In this document: positions 45,798 to 54,884 of the stretch, piece after piece | How positions within the stretch are numbered: the first letter of the stretch is position 1 | How the letters are laid out: each line of letters starts with the position of its first letter | Assembly: GCA_030442035.1 (NCBI GenBank) | Contig: JAUJEA010000013.1 | Span: 124,001 to 188,000, forward strand | Direction of reading: 5' to 3' | Source: Splendidivirga corallicola | GTDB taxonomy: Bacteria > Bacteroidota > Bacteroidia > Cytophagales > Cyclobacteriaceae | Length of the DNA: 64,000 bases | Translations under genes and position numbers: made by a program | Notes under the pieces: generated by a model | What the model saw: only the letters and a program-made list of their open reading frames with translations | The model's database searches: none | Told to the model about the DNA's origin: nothing

Positions 45798-46256
45798 TCA
45801 ACCTAAAAAGGGAGGTGCCCGTAATGAGCAATTGGATAGGTAAGGATTTCTTTTACACCTGGGTTTGGTGTGAATGTATCTTTTAGAACTTTGACTGTAT
45901 AATCCTGGTGATAGATTTGATTTTTCAAGGTGCATATCCATTGAAAACACCTTGAGCTGAGAATTTCTTTTTTCAAGTTTTACCAGCTCTATTAACCCAT
46001 GAAAATGATCCTGATGCGAATGGTTCTCCAGGAAGATGGAAAGGAGACCTTGATGTGCTTCTTTTTGTGGATCCTGATCATGTGAATGGTGGTGATTGGC
46101 ATGATGGTGATCATGACCATGATGATGCCCTACGTGCTCCGACGATACTGCAGATTCATCAAGGATATGATGCATATGTGGAAAGACATTATGCATCATC
46201 ACCAAACTAATGACTAGCAAAAAGAATAGCGCTGATATTTTTCGCTTGAGCTGCAT
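45798..46256 (-). CDS. His-rich membrane-anchored protein at head of metal operon
   Basis: Started at the ATG at 46256, a 152-residue protein with an N-terminal hydrophobic segment (ISALFFLLVISLVMM), then FPHMHHIL and a dense His cluster (HHHGHDHHHANHHHSHD), then a helical stretch with HSHQDHFHG. Similar small proteins head Bacteroidota cation-efflux operons. An upstream in-frame start at 46412 would bury the signal and is rejected. Likely periplasmic metal sensing or buffering; not a named family. Confidence 0.75.
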   Translation of the reverse strand: MQLKRKISALFFLLVISLVMMHNVFPHMHHILDESAVSSEHVGHHHGHDHHHANHHHSHDQDPQKEAHQGLLSIFLENHSHQDHFHGLIELVKLEKRNSQLKVFSMDMHLEKSNLSPGLYSQSSKRYIHTKPRCKRNPYLSNCSLRAPPFLG

Positions 46257-46578
46257 GAACAGCAAAGAAAGAGGATTATAAGCGCCAATCAAAGTTTTTA
46301 CCTTAAATTTCCTTATGATATGGTTTTCTGAAAGAGAAGATTTACTTAAAATTTTGGAGGTCACAAATGATTGATACCAATAGAACAAGGTAGCTAAGGG
46401 TTCGGAAAACATCTATTTTTTGGTTCCTTGATCATTTTCTAAATATTGTAATCAATTCTTAATAAAGAGGTAAATGAAGTTATTCCATTTCCCAAAAAAT
46501 ATTTTGTAAAGTTGTCCCTTCTTCCTTTTCCGGTTTCGTTATGAGGGCAGTATTATCACAAACTAAATGAAAACCATT
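46257..46578. other. Divergent intergenic region between metal operon and DGPF/ECF42 operon
   Basis: About 320 bp without a recognisable gene. It should carry the promoters of both operons. No clear metal-regulator box or long palindrome was seen. Confidence 0.5.
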
Positions 46579-46911
46579 ATGAAAAAGTTCATTGCGATCT
46601 ATCATGCAGCACCTGAAGCCATGGCACAAATGGCAGAAGCAACACCCGAACAAAAAGCTGAAGGCATGAAGTATTGGCTTGCCTGGAAAGAAAAAATTGG
46701 AAATGCTCTTGTTGATCTTGGAGCACCTTTAGTAGGTGGAGTAGCCATCAATCCTTCAGGAGATAAAGTCAATAGCTCCAAACAAGTCTCCGGTTACTCA
46801 ATTGTGCAGGCGGATGACACTGAAGCGGCTCATGCATTATTTGATAATCACCCACATTTGTCGTGGCATCCGACCGCTTCCATTGAGATACATGAGTGTG
46901 TGGAAATGTAA
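46579..46911 (+). CDS. YCII-like protein, first of ECF42 operon
   Basis: A 110-residue protein (start ATG 46579; an ATG four codons earlier at 46567 is possible). It begins MKKFIAIYHAAPEAMAQMAE.. and ends SYSIVQADDTEAAHALFDNHPHL...SIEIHECVEM, the alpha+beta layout of YCII-related proteins. Function unknown. It stands 42 bp before the DGPF-like gene and belongs to the sigma factor operon. Confidence 0.75.
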   Translation: MKKFIAIYHAAPEAMAQMAEATPEQKAEGMKYWLAWKEKIGNALVDLGAPLVGGVAINPSGDKVNSSKQVSGYSIVQADDTEAAHALFDNHPHLSWHPTASIEIHECVEM

Positions 46912-46953
46912 GACATTTCATTTAGTTTTACTCAATGCTCAAAGAAATCCGAT

Positions 46954-47298
46954 ATGAAAGACTTTATGTTAATTTTTATTGGGGTCGACTATGCTGAAAT
47001 GGAGCTTTCCCCGGAGGAAATACAAGGCCGGGCGCAGAGCTGGATGACCTGGCAGGAAAAAATGGAAAAGCAGGGCGTTCTTAAAGGTGGTAATGCCTTG
47101 CAAAGCGACCTGAAACGTATCAATGGTCCCGATCGTACTATCACAGACCGTGCTTCGACCGAGATAAAGGAGATTATTGGTGGATACTATCTGGTTCAAG
47201 CCGAGAATATAGAAAGGGCCATTGGGATCGCACAAGACTATCCTGATTATGACTTAGGAGGAAAAGTCGAAGTCCGTGAATTAATGTATTATAATTAA
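46954..47298 (+). CDS. YCII-related (DGPF-type) protein
   Basis: A 114-residue protein of the DGPF/YCII family: MLIFIGVDYAEMELSPEEIQGRAQSWMTWQEKMEKQGVLKGGNAL.., then EIKEIIGGYYLVQAENIERAIGIAQDYPDYDLGGKVEVREL. The name-giving DGPF tetrad is replaced by DRAS here. Its stop codon overlaps the sigma factor start codon (TAATG). The DGPF-ECF42 linkage is a known conserved pairing whose mechanism is unresolved. Confidence 0.88.
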   Translation: MKDFMLIFIGVDYAEMELSPEEIQGRAQSWMTWQEKMEKQGVLKGGNALQSDLKRINGPDRTITDRASTEIKEIIGGYYLVQAENIERAIGIAQDYPDYDLGGKVEVRELMYYN

Positions 47299-48542
47299 TG
47301 CCGGAACAAAAAATGATAGACCATCTTTTCCGTCATCAGTACGGAAAGATGGTCTCCATTTTAATTCGAATTTTTGGGTTACAGCATCTGGAAACGATCG
47401 AGGATGCCGTTCAGGATACCTTTATTAACGCCATGAAAGCATGGCAAAGCAATGTGCCGGAAAATCCGGAGGCGTGGCTAACCAAGTCTGCTAAAAACAG
47501 AACATTAGACCTATTCAGGAAGCTTTCGGCAGAAGATGCCCGCATTGCTAATATAGAAGCCGGTGTAACGACCATTGCCATTAATGAACTTTTCCTGGAG
47601 CATGAAGTAGAGGACAGCGTTTTACGCATGATTTTTACAGCCTGTAATCCGGTCCTTAACTCAAAAGATCAAATTGCATTTGCACTTAGAACAATTTCTG
47701 GCTTCAGCGGAAAAGAAATTGCCTCTGCGTTATTGCTTAGAGAGGAGACAGTAAAAAAAAGATTAGTCCGTGCCAGAAAAATGATCCAGGAAAAGCATAT
47801 TGCTTTTGAAATACCTGGTGAACTTAATTTAGCGCCTAGACTGGATAGGGTATTAAAGGTTATTTATCTGATCTTCAATGAAGGGTTCCATTCCAGCCGA
47901 AAAGATATGCTTATCCGGGAAGACTTATGTGGTGAGGCCATGCGACTAGTAAAAGTCCTGTTGAATAATCAATATACTGCCACACCAGCCAGCCGGGCTC
48001 TTTTTGCTTTGTTCTGTTTCCAGGCTGCCCGGTTACGAAGCAAAACAAACGACCAAAAGGAAATCATTAGTCTTAGGGATCAGGATAGATCTGAATGGTA
48101 TATGCCACTCATTGCCTTGGGACATAGAACTATGAATAAGGCTGTGGATACGGAAACTTTTAGTCAGTATCATTATGAGGCGGCTATTGCTGCCGAGCAT
48201 TCACAGGCTTCCTCTTACCATGAGACTAATTGGGACAAAATTCTGGTGTGGTATGAACGGTTGAATGAACTGGAACAATCACCTATGAATCTCTTGAATA
48301 TGGCTGTTGTGCAGTTGCAGCGAAAAGATTTGAAGGCGGTGAAAAGTCTACTCGAAAAGATCCAGCCAAATCTCCTGGAACAGCGGGCATACCTATATTA
48401 CGGCACCTTCGCAGAATATGCATATCAAATTGGAAACAGGGAAGAGTCATTAATTTATATTGATAAAGCCATAAAGCTAGTTAAAAATGAGGCTGAGTTA
48501 AATTACCTGGGGCGGCAAAAGATCAAGTACCAGGCTGGATAG
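47298..48542 (+). CDS. ECF42-type RNA polymerase sigma factor with C-terminal extension
   Basis: A 414-residue sigma factor, about twice the size of simple ECFs. Sigma-2 (LFRHQYGKMVSILIRIFG...TIEDAVQDTFINAMKAW, 10-75) and sigma-4 (ISGFSGKEIASALLLREETVKKRLVRARKMI, about 130-165) are followed by a long helical, TPR-like C-terminal domain (about 190-410) with the typical LFALFCFQAARLRSK and RSEWYMPLIALGHR segments. The extension replaces an anti-sigma factor as control element. Translationally coupled to the DGPF-like gene. Confidence 0.93.
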   Translation: MPEQKMIDHLFRHQYGKMVSILIRIFGLQHLETIEDAVQDTFINAMKAWQSNVPENPEAWLTKSAKNRTLDLFRKLSAEDARIANIEAGVTTIAINELFLEHEVEDSVLRMIFTACNPVLNSKDQIAFALRTISGFSGKEIASALLLREETVKKRLVRARKMIQEKHIAFEIPGELNLAPRLDRVLKVIYLIFNEGFHSSRKDMLIREDLCGEAMRLVKVLLNNQYTATPASRALFALFCFQAARLRSKTNDQKEIISLRDQDRSEWYMPLIALGHRTMNKAVDTETFSQYHYEAAIAAEHSQASSYHETNWDKILVWYERLNELEQSPMNLLNMAVVQLQRKDLKAVKSLLEKIQPNLLEQRAYLYYGTFAEYAYQIGNREESLIYIDKAIKLVKNEAELNYLGRQKIKYQAG

Positions 48543-48667
48543 ACTGATCCGCTACACTTTGGGTTATTTTAAAGATATACACCATTACCGAAATCCCACC
48601 TTCAAAAATCTGTGCAGATATACTTATCTTTATTACTCAGATAACCGGGTATCATTTGCCAAGTCCT

Positions 48668-49525
48668 ATGCACAGAGACATCATAGATATCAATGATTTT
48701 ACTGTTCTAATCGAACAATCTGATGAGGGAATCGCATCGATTGACAAATGCGCATTTGATGAACAAGTTATTGGTGTTTCCTTTTATGGTTCGGGTAATG
48801 TAGCACTATCCATCAAGTATGAAGGTAATGAACGGGCCTTCAATCATACCAAGGGAATTGCACTTTCTTTTTTTGCTAATGAAAAAGTAGACTTCATACA
48901 TAACATCGCTCCTGATAAACCCTTACAATGTATTTGCATTGTCACTGCAACCAAAAACCTGGAAAAACTTCCCAATCAGGAAGGAGAGATGTTCAGCCAA
49001 TTTTTACATCAACTTGTAAATCCTGCTGACGATTATGTGGAAGGGCCTCAATTTTACATGACCCACCAGATGCAACAGGCTGTTGATAAAATTTTTAGTA
49101 CTACCTATCAAGGGAAAAATAGGATCATGTTTCTCAGAAGTCAGGTGATTGAGCTCCTATCTCATTTTTTTGGACAGCTTTCTAATATTCATTCGGATAC
49201 TGTCAAAGACAAGGATCGTGAAAAACTCTATCAGGCTCAGGAAATCCTTCTCAAAAATGTAGAGACACCTCCCTCATTGACCGAGCTTTCCAAGCTCATA
49301 GGGCTCAATAGCTACAAACTCAAAAAGGATTTCAAAGCGTTGTTTGGTGTTCCCGTTTTTAAATACCTTCAAAATGAGCGCCTGACAAAAGCACATGATT
49401 TGTTAAGAGATCAAGGTTTGAGTATTCAGGAAGCTGCGTGGATGGTAGGCTATGAAAGCCTGAGTTCTTTTTCAAATGCTTTTATTAAAAAATTCGGCTT
49501 CCGTCCCAGTGAAGTAAAGAAGTAA
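48668..49525 (+). CDS. AraC-family transcriptional regulator
   Basis: A 285-residue regulator started at the ATG at 48668 (a TTG lies at 48656). The C-terminal 100 residues carry two helix-turn-helix motifs: PPSLTELSKLIGLNSYKLKKDFKALFGVPVFKYLQNERL and LSIQEAAWMVGYESLSSFSNAFIKKFGFRPSEVKK. The N-terminal ligand domain is not recognised. It precedes DUF1772 and NmrA-like genes on the same strand and probably controls them. Confidence 0.92.
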   Translation: MHRDIIDINDFTVLIEQSDEGIASIDKCAFDEQVIGVSFYGSGNVALSIKYEGNERAFNHTKGIALSFFANEKVDFIHNIAPDKPLQCICIVTATKNLEKLPNQEGEMFSQFLHQLVNPADDYVEGPQFYMTHQMQQAVDKIFSTTYQGKNRIMFLRSQVIELLSHFFGQLSNIHSDTVKDKDREKLYQAQEILLKNVETPPSLTELSKLIGLNSYKLKKDFKALFGVPVFKYLQNERLTKAHDLLRDQGLSIQEAAWMVGYESLSSFSNAFIKKFGFRPSEVKK

Positions 49526-49668
49526 TCCCTTCAGAACAAATCTTAATCCTTTTCGGACAAATGACTTGCGTGTGCTCACAGCACCTTTGTATAGTCATTA
49601 TTCGGAAAAGAAAAGGATCATGAAAACCTCAAAAATCGCTTTTTGTTCAAATCAAAAAATCTAAGAAC

Positions 49669-50184
49669 ATGGAAAACAATATAAAAGGAATGGTATTGCT
49701 CTGTGCCATTGTACTGACAGGCTTGTCAGCCGGGCTTTTTTATGCCTGGTATGTATCAGTTATTCCAGGGACCAAACGGGTTGCCGATCACACGTATCTG
49801 GAGACCATGCAATCTATTAATCGGGCCATTCTCAATCCTGGATTCTTTATCATCTTTTTTGGTTCCTTAATCATGTTATTGATTAGCGGTTACTATCAAT
49901 ACCTGGAAAACCTTCACCTGCCTTTCTATTTCATTTGCACCTCCATTGCATTCTATATGATCGGAACACTTGGCATAACGATGTTTGGCAATGTTCCATT
50001 GAATGAATCATTGGCCCCTGTCAACCTGAGTGAATTAAGTGCTGAGAAGCTAAAATCAATAAGAGCAGCTTATGAGGGCCGTTGGAATCTGTTCCATGCA
50101 ATCAGGACTCTTTTTTCAGTACTCTCATTCATTACCCTCCTGATAGCGGCTTTTATCAATGGATCGATCGCATCAAAAATTTGA
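49669..50184 (+). CDS. DUF1772 membrane protein
   Basis: A 171-residue protein with four predicted membrane helices (about 8-28, 57-77, 84-104, 143-165) and the AGLFYAWYVSVIPGTKR segment typical of DUF1772 proteins, some of which are annotated as anthrone oxygenases. The actual role is unknown. Likely coexpressed with the NmrA-like gene 69 bp downstream. Confidence 0.82.
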   Translation: MENNIKGMVLLCAIVLTGLSAGLFYAWYVSVIPGTKRVADHTYLETMQSINRAILNPGFFIIFFGSLIMLLISGYYQYLENLHLPFYFICTSIAFYMIGTLGITMFGNVPLNESLAPVNLSELSAEKLKSIRAAYEGRWNLFHAIRTLFSVLSFITLLIAAFINGSIASKI

Positions 50185-50253
50185 ACCAGGAATTATCAAA
50201 ATAATTGAATCTCTTACAATCAATAAATATTCAAGTCCAAAAAACAAATTGTT

Positions 50254-51111
50254 ATGAAAAATAGAAAAATTCTGGTTATCGGTGGAAAAGGAAAAACGGG
50301 CCGAAAAGTAGTTGAACGATTGAACAATCGCAGTATCGATGTTCGGATTGGTTCTCGGACCGAAGAACCCGCTTTTGATTGGGAAAACCCCGGAACATGG
50401 GTTGGTGCATTGGCTGATATAGACACTGTTTATATTACCTACCAGCCGGATTTAGCAGTGCCCGGTGCATTAAATACAATTAAGGAGTTTACCTCCGTGG
50501 CTGTTGCAAATGGTATTAAAAAAATGGTTATTCTTTCAGGAAGAGGAGAAAAAGAGGCACAACTCTGTGAACAGGTTGTTATGAATGCGGGTGTAGACTG
50601 GACCGTTGTACGCTGCGATTGGTTTAATCAAAACTTCAGTGAAAGCTTCTTTCTTGATCCAATTCTGGCTGGTCAGGTTGCCTTACCAAGGGCCGAGACA
50701 CAAATACCCTTTATAGACACAGATGATATCGCCGACGTGGTGGTAGAATCACTGCTGCATGATAAGCACAATGGCAAGATTCACGAATTGACTGGTCCCC
50801 GGCTATTGACATTCAAAGATGTTGTCAAGGAAATTTCTAAGGCTATCGGGAGAGATATCCGGTTTAATTCCATTTCAATAGATGAGTATGTTGAAATGCT
50901 CAGAGCCATTGAAGTGCCTGAAAATTATATTTGGTTGATTAACTATCTTTTTACCCATGTTTTGGATGGGAGGAATGCCACGATCACTGACGGTGTTGAA
51001 AAAGTACTTGGAAGAAAAGCTAAAGACTTCTCAGAATACGTAAAGGAAACGGCCTTGTCAGGAGTTTGGAATCCGATCAATCAGGGAAAAGGTGAAGGGG
51101 TAAAGGTATAA
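50254..51111 (+). CDS. NmrA-like NAD(P)-binding protein (atypical SDR)
   Basis: A 285-residue protein with the Rossmann start RKILVIGGKGKTGRKVVERL (GxxGxxG), the VRIGSR strand end, VVRCDWFNQNFSESF and IPFIDTDDIADVVVESLL. No classical YxxxK is visible, fitting the NmrA/HSCARG redox-sensing or quinone-oxidoreductase branch. Together with DUF1772 and AraC genes it forms a set; ends at a clear terminator. Confidence 0.9.
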   Translation: MKNRKILVIGGKGKTGRKVVERLNNRSIDVRIGSRTEEPAFDWENPGTWVGALADIDTVYITYQPDLAVPGALNTIKEFTSVAVANGIKKMVILSGRGEKEAQLCEQVVMNAGVDWTVVRCDWFNQNFSESFFLDPILAGQVALPRAETQIPFIDTDDIADVVVESLLHDKHNGKIHELTGPRLLTFKDVVKEISKAIGRDIRFNSISIDEYVEMLRAIEVPENYIWLINYLFTHVLDGRNATITDGVEKVLGRKAKDFSEYVKETALSGVWNPINQGKGEGVKV

Positions 51112-51176
51112 ACATTCAAATGTGAAAAATTGATCATTGGGTTCTTTTTTATATACTTTGGAAATAACGGTTACAG

Positions 51177-51207
51177 GACCACACTTATTAGGTGTGGTCT
51201 TTGTTTA
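51177..51207 (+). terminator. Terminator after the NmrA-like gene
   Basis: GACCACAC (51177-51184) and GTGTGGTC (51192-51199) form a perfect 8-bp stem with a 7-nt loop, followed by TTTGTTT. It lies between convergent genes, 65 bp past the NmrA-like stop. Confidence 0.78.
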
Positions 51208-51253
51208 TAATTCGAAGGCAATACTCATTTTTGTAAATGCAATGGGTAGAATG

Positions 51254-51628
51254 CTAGAGATTTACAATAATTGAATGGACGTTTCCCGGAACTAATGATC
51301 CTTTTTGATGAATTGCGATCCAATAATATACGATAGCTTCCTCCGCATCATCTTTATATCCTAATATGCTTTCAAAATTGACCTCAACAGTTTTGCCAGA
51401 TTCAACAAAGGGTGAATTTTTACCGACACGAGGAACCCAGTTTATCAATGCCGCCGTGTTTCTTTCTACTACAAAGTAATAAATCTCTGATTCGAATCTG
51501 TTATGGATTTTCAATACTTTATCATGAGAAGAGACTTCAAGATCACCAGGGGAAATATCGTTTTTCTCACAGCTAAGAAAAACTAACAAACAAACAAGAA
51601 AGATAAAAGTGAATTTCAGGCTACGCAT
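51254..51628 (-). CDS. Small hypothetical lipoprotein
   Basis: Started at the ATG at 51628 (an ATG at 51637 is also in frame), a 124-residue lipoprotein with signal ending in LVFLSC. The mature part (ILKIHNRFESEIYYFVVERNTAALINWVP...KTVEVNFESILGYKDDAEEAIVYYWIAIHQKG) looks like a small beta-sandwich with VHSIIVNL as its last strand. I do not recognise the family. Confidence 0.65.
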   Translation of the reverse strand: MRSLKFTFIFLVCLLVFLSCEKNDISPGDLEVSSHDKVLKIHNRFESEIYYFVVERNTAALINWVPRVGKNSPFVESGKTVEVNFESILGYKDDAEEAIVYYWIAIHQKGSLVPGNVHSIIVNL

Positions 51629-51637
51629 TATTATCAA

Positions 51638-52060
51638 TTTTAGAATTGTTGATGTTCAAATTTACTTAGTTATGACACAGGCAGCGTTGATAGCGTTGGA
51701 AATAAAAGAAAAAAATAGCTCTGTTGGTATAACCAGAGATTTCCAAGGAGTTGCGATGGTTTTATTTGTTAGTTCTACAAATGATCAGACCAATTATCAT
51801 TATAATTTTGCCTATGTCTCATAATCCAAAATCTTCCAAAATAGCTATTAACCGATTGGTAAACTTTATATTGTTCTGAAGAAGGGAGAATGCTACTGTT
51901 AGAAACAATAATTTCTCTGGGTTTGTAAAAACATATTAAACATTATTTTTACAGAACACTTAAAAAATGTGATAATTAAGTGTATAGGACTTTTTATCTG
52001 TCTATTGATAGAGAATCTCACCTATGGGCTAATTGAATAAACAGTTTAAAGCAGAAACTT
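51638..52060. other. Divergent intergenic region, 423 bp
   Basis: I see no real gene; a 71-codon plus-strand frame at 51609-51824 overlaps the lipoprotein start and has no protein-like pattern. The region should contain the promoter of the DUF1080-Gfo/Idh pair. Confidence 0.5.
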
Positions 52061-52855
52061 ATGAAACAACTTATTACAACATTATTACTTGCTGCGATGA
52101 TCTCTTCTTGTAGTACAGAGCGCAAGCCCGAATCCGAAGCCAAGGTTAGTCCTGAAGCTGAATCTGACGATTGGATAGTACTTTTTGATGGGACCAGCAC
52201 CCAGGGCTGGAGAGCCTACAATGGGGATTCCCTACCCCCGGGATGGGGAATAAAGGACAATACCCTAACCTTTAGCACAGAGCAAATTTTAGAAGAAGAC
52301 TATGATTACAAGGGAAGCAGGGATATCATCTATGGTGCCGAAGAATTTGAAAACTTTGAACTATATGTAGAATGGAAAATTCCGGAAGGAGGTAACAGCG
52401 GCATCTTTTATCATCTGAAGGAAGGATATAGCGGACCACCGGATGTTTCTCCTGAGTACCAGCTGATCGACGATGAGAATTATGCTAAAATCCATGATTT
52501 GACGGATTACAACATGAGTCTTGGATACACAGAAAACCCAGCCGCGCTACAACCCCTGCAACAAACGGCATCAGACTATGCAATGTATGCGGCGGATCCA
52601 AAAGAAAAAGTATTAAATCCTGCAGGATCTTGGAACTCCACTAAAATCGTATTTACACCTGAAAAAGTGGAGCATTGGCTAAATGGTAAAAAAGTCCTCT
52701 CTTTTGTTCCCTGGTCTGAAGAATGGTACGAAAAAAAGAATTCGGGTAAATGGGAAGATAGACCAGACTATGGAAAGTTCAAAACCGGCTATATAGGATT
52801 TCAGGATCATGGTAGCAACTTGTGGTTTAGAAACATAAAAATTAAGAAGTTATAA
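52061..52855 (+). CDS. DUF1080 (3-keto-glycoside hydrolase/lyase-type) lipoprotein
   Basis: A 264-residue lipoprotein (lipobox MISSC, Cys17) with a DUF1080 jelly roll: WIVLFDGTSTQGWRAYNGDSLPPGWGIKDNTL, FENFELYVEWKIPEGGNSGIFYHL, SPEYQLIDDENY and GYIGFQDHGSNLWFRNIKIKKL. Family members cleave 3-keto-glycosides made by Gfo/Idh-type oxidoreductases. It sits 16 bp before such a gene, so the two form an oxidise-then-cleave pair. Confidence 0.92.
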   Translation: MKQLITTLLLAAMISSCSTERKPESEAKVSPEAESDDWIVLFDGTSTQGWRAYNGDSLPPGWGIKDNTLTFSTEQILEEDYDYKGSRDIIYGAEEFENFELYVEWKIPEGGNSGIFYHLKEGYSGPPDVSPEYQLIDDENYAKIHDLTDYNMSLGYTENPAALQPLQQTASDYAMYAADPKEKVLNPAGSWNSTKIVFTPEKVEHWLNGKKVLSFVPWSEEWYEKKNSGKWEDRPDYGKFKTGYIGFQDHGSNLWFRNIKIKKL

Positions 52856-52871
52856 CTAGAATTAGTGGAAA

Positions 52872-54206
52872 ATGAAAAGAAGACATTTTATAAAAAATGC
52901 AGCTGCTCTTGCCTCTATATCTTTGTTGCCCTCATCGGCTTGGGCACTTGGAAAGGACGGAAGATTAAGAACGGCCCATATTGGTGTGGGCAACATGGGT
53001 AACCAGGACCTCAAAGATATTTCATCGCATGAGTTAGTTGATGTAGTGGCTTTATGTGATGTTGATTCAAATTTTTTAGCTGCAGCTAAGAAGCTACACC
53101 CGAAGGCAAAGGTATTTGCTGATTACAGGAAAATGCTGGACGAAATGGGTGACAGCATAGATGCAGTGATCGTATCAACACCTGACCATACCCATGCACC
53201 GGCCTCTATGAAAGCCATGGAAATGGGTAAATCTGTGTATTGCCAAAAACCATTAACCCATCATGTTACGGAAGCAAGGGCAATGGCAAAGTTAGCGAAA
53301 GAAAAAAACCTGGTGACCCAAATGGGTATTCAGGTGCATTCTTTTTATGATTACAAATTGGCTACTTTGCTGATTCAGTCCGGCATCATCGGAAAGGTCA
53401 AGACGGTTAGAGCCTGGTCTCCTAAAAACTGGGGATATGACGGACCAGCCCCGCAGGGTAGCGATCCTGTTCCTGAGACTTTAGATTGGAATCTTTGGTT
53501 AGGCACATCTGCTCACAGGCCCTATAAAGAGAATGTTTATCATCCTGGGAAATGGAGACAATTGTTGGATTATGGTTGTGGAACCCTGGGGGACATGGGC
53601 GTACATATTTTCGACACTCCTTATAATGCCTTGGAATTGGATGTTCCTAAAACGATTAAAAACAAATGCAGAAAGCCAACAGGATTTGGGTATCCGGAGA
53701 ATAATGTTGTAACCTATAAATTTCCGGGGACCAAGTATACTGCCAAAACATTAAAATGGGTATGGTACGATGGGCCGGGAGCACCAAACATGCATAAAGA
53801 GTTAAACCTGCCAAACGACGACAAGTTACCTGAACAGGGTGCTATGTTTATTGGGGAAAAAGGCAGATTACTTTTGCCTCATTTTATGGAAATTCCAAGA
53901 TTGATAGTGAAGGGTAAATATGAAGAGCTTGACGCATCAATGATTGAGAGTTTTCAACTAGGAGAACCTATAAGAAACTATGATGTAGAAGGAAAAAAAC
54001 ACTATCATCAGTTCGTTGACGCTTGTCTTGGAAAGGACAATTGTAGCGCACCATTTTCCTATGCTTCCAGGCTAACTGAAACTATTCTTTTAGGAGTCAT
54101 CGCCGGACGTTTCCCTAATAAAACCTTGCATTGGGATAGTGAGAAGGCCAAATTTTCTGAAGAGGAAGCCAATCAGTTTTTAGATGCCCCCTATAGAGAT
54201 TTTTGA
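52872..54206 (+). CDS. Tat-exported Gfo/Idh/MocA-family oxidoreductase
   Basis: A 444-residue protein with a twin-arginine signal (MKRRHFIKNAAALAS). Rossmann motif RTAHIGVGNMGNQDL, family motif KSVYCQKPLTHHVTEARAMA (QKP form), C-terminal alpha/beta domain with KWRQLLDYGCGTLGDMGVHIFD. Probable periplasmic sugar C3-oxidase/reductase paired with the DUF1080 enzyme upstream. A UUCG-loop terminator follows. Confidence 0.92.
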   Translation: MKRRHFIKNAAALASISLLPSSAWALGKDGRLRTAHIGVGNMGNQDLKDISSHELVDVVALCDVDSNFLAAAKKLHPKAKVFADYRKMLDEMGDSIDAVIVSTPDHTHAPASMKAMEMGKSVYCQKPLTHHVTEARAMAKLAKEKNLVTQMGIQVHSFYDYKLATLLIQSGIIGKVKTVRAWSPKNWGYDGPAPQGSDPVPETLDWNLWLGTSAHRPYKENVYHPGKWRQLLDYGCGTLGDMGVHIFDTPYNALELDVPKTIKNKCRKPTGFGYPENNVVTYKFPGTKYTAKTLKWVWYDGPGAPNMHKELNLPNDDKLPEQGAMFIGEKGRLLLPHFMEIPRLIVKGKYEELDASMIESFQLGEPIRNYDVEGKKHYHQFVDACLGKDNCSAPFSYASRLTETILLGVIAGRFPNKTLHWDSEKAKFSEEEANQFLDAPYRDF

Positions 54207-54239
54207 TCCGGTTGGGAAAAAGTATTTTAAGAAAAGCAG

Positions 54240-54269
54240 AAAAACCAGGATTTCGATCTTGGTTTTTTT
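54240..54269 (+). terminator. Strong UUCG-loop terminator
   Basis: AAAAACCAGGAT (54240-54251) pairs with ATCTTGGTTTTT (54256-54267) through 12 bp with one G-U, closing a TTCG tetraloop, with seven T. It ends the DUF1080-Gfo/Idh unit. Confidence 0.92.
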
Positions 54270-54312
54270 ACTTTCTTAAAAATAAAAAAGGGATCGTTAT
54301 CGAATTCCTTGA

Positions 54313-54738
54313 TCAAAAATTGCTTGTTCCAATCCCTTCCCAAAAGTTTCTTTCCCTCTGCAGGACCCCCCGGAAAAAAATTGGTATATGATCAATGTCC
54401 AGAGGTTCCAATCAAATCAGGACCTGTCAGGCGCTTTCCTCTGGAGTGAAATACATACCCATGTCTTTGATGATGCAGATAAAAATGGTGAAGTGATCGA
54501 GGATAACTTTGTCGCTTTGCTTGATGAAGATTTTATAGCAGGTGACACTGTTATTGTTCCACTTTCAAACATCAATGAATCATATTACGATTTCCTCAAA
54601 GAAAGAGATAACAGTCTTTTTGCATTTGATCTGGTTTCAGAGCCATTCAACTTTCCATCCAATGTAGGCAGAGGGTATGGTTTTTTCAATCTGCATAAAC
54701 CTGATATCAGAATAGTCATCCTTGAACCCAACCAATAA
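54313..54738 (+). pseudogene. Truncated DUF4249-type lipoprotein gene (C-terminal fragment)
   Basis: The frame opens at 54313 right after a TGA and contains FPKVSFPLQDPPEKNWYMINVQRF, then DDADKNGEVIEDNFVALLDEDFIAGDTVIVPLSNINESYYDFLKE and EPFNFPSNVGRGYGFF, the last half of a DUF4249 protein, a family normally about 270-300 residues long and encoded after a TonB receptor. Homology continues upstream of the first ATG (54388), so the 5' half is missing rather than mis-called. Probably a relic of a TonB/DUF4249 locus. Confidence 0.72.
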
Positions 54739-54884
54739 ATATGGTTGTCAAAAATGGGGATCAGATTATTTAAAGCATAAAAATAATATCCCTTACCCAC
54801 CATTTTAAAGGAACATGCGTGCTGGTAAAAAGACCGGACTTGTAACAAGAAAACCTGGGAACATCATATAAAATACAAATTTGA

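Noticed and set aside
46441-46566. Possible riboswitch leader before the YCII/ECF42 operon
   Set aside because: No conserved riboswitch elements or terminator-like alternative stem could be found.
51609-51824. 71-codon plus-strand frame
   Set aside because: It overlaps the start of the minus-strand lipoprotein gene and shows no domain, signal or composition typical of a protein.
54203-54391. 62-codon frame after the Gfo/Idh gene
   Set aside because: It reads through the UUCG terminator and the DUF4249 remnant in the wrong frame.
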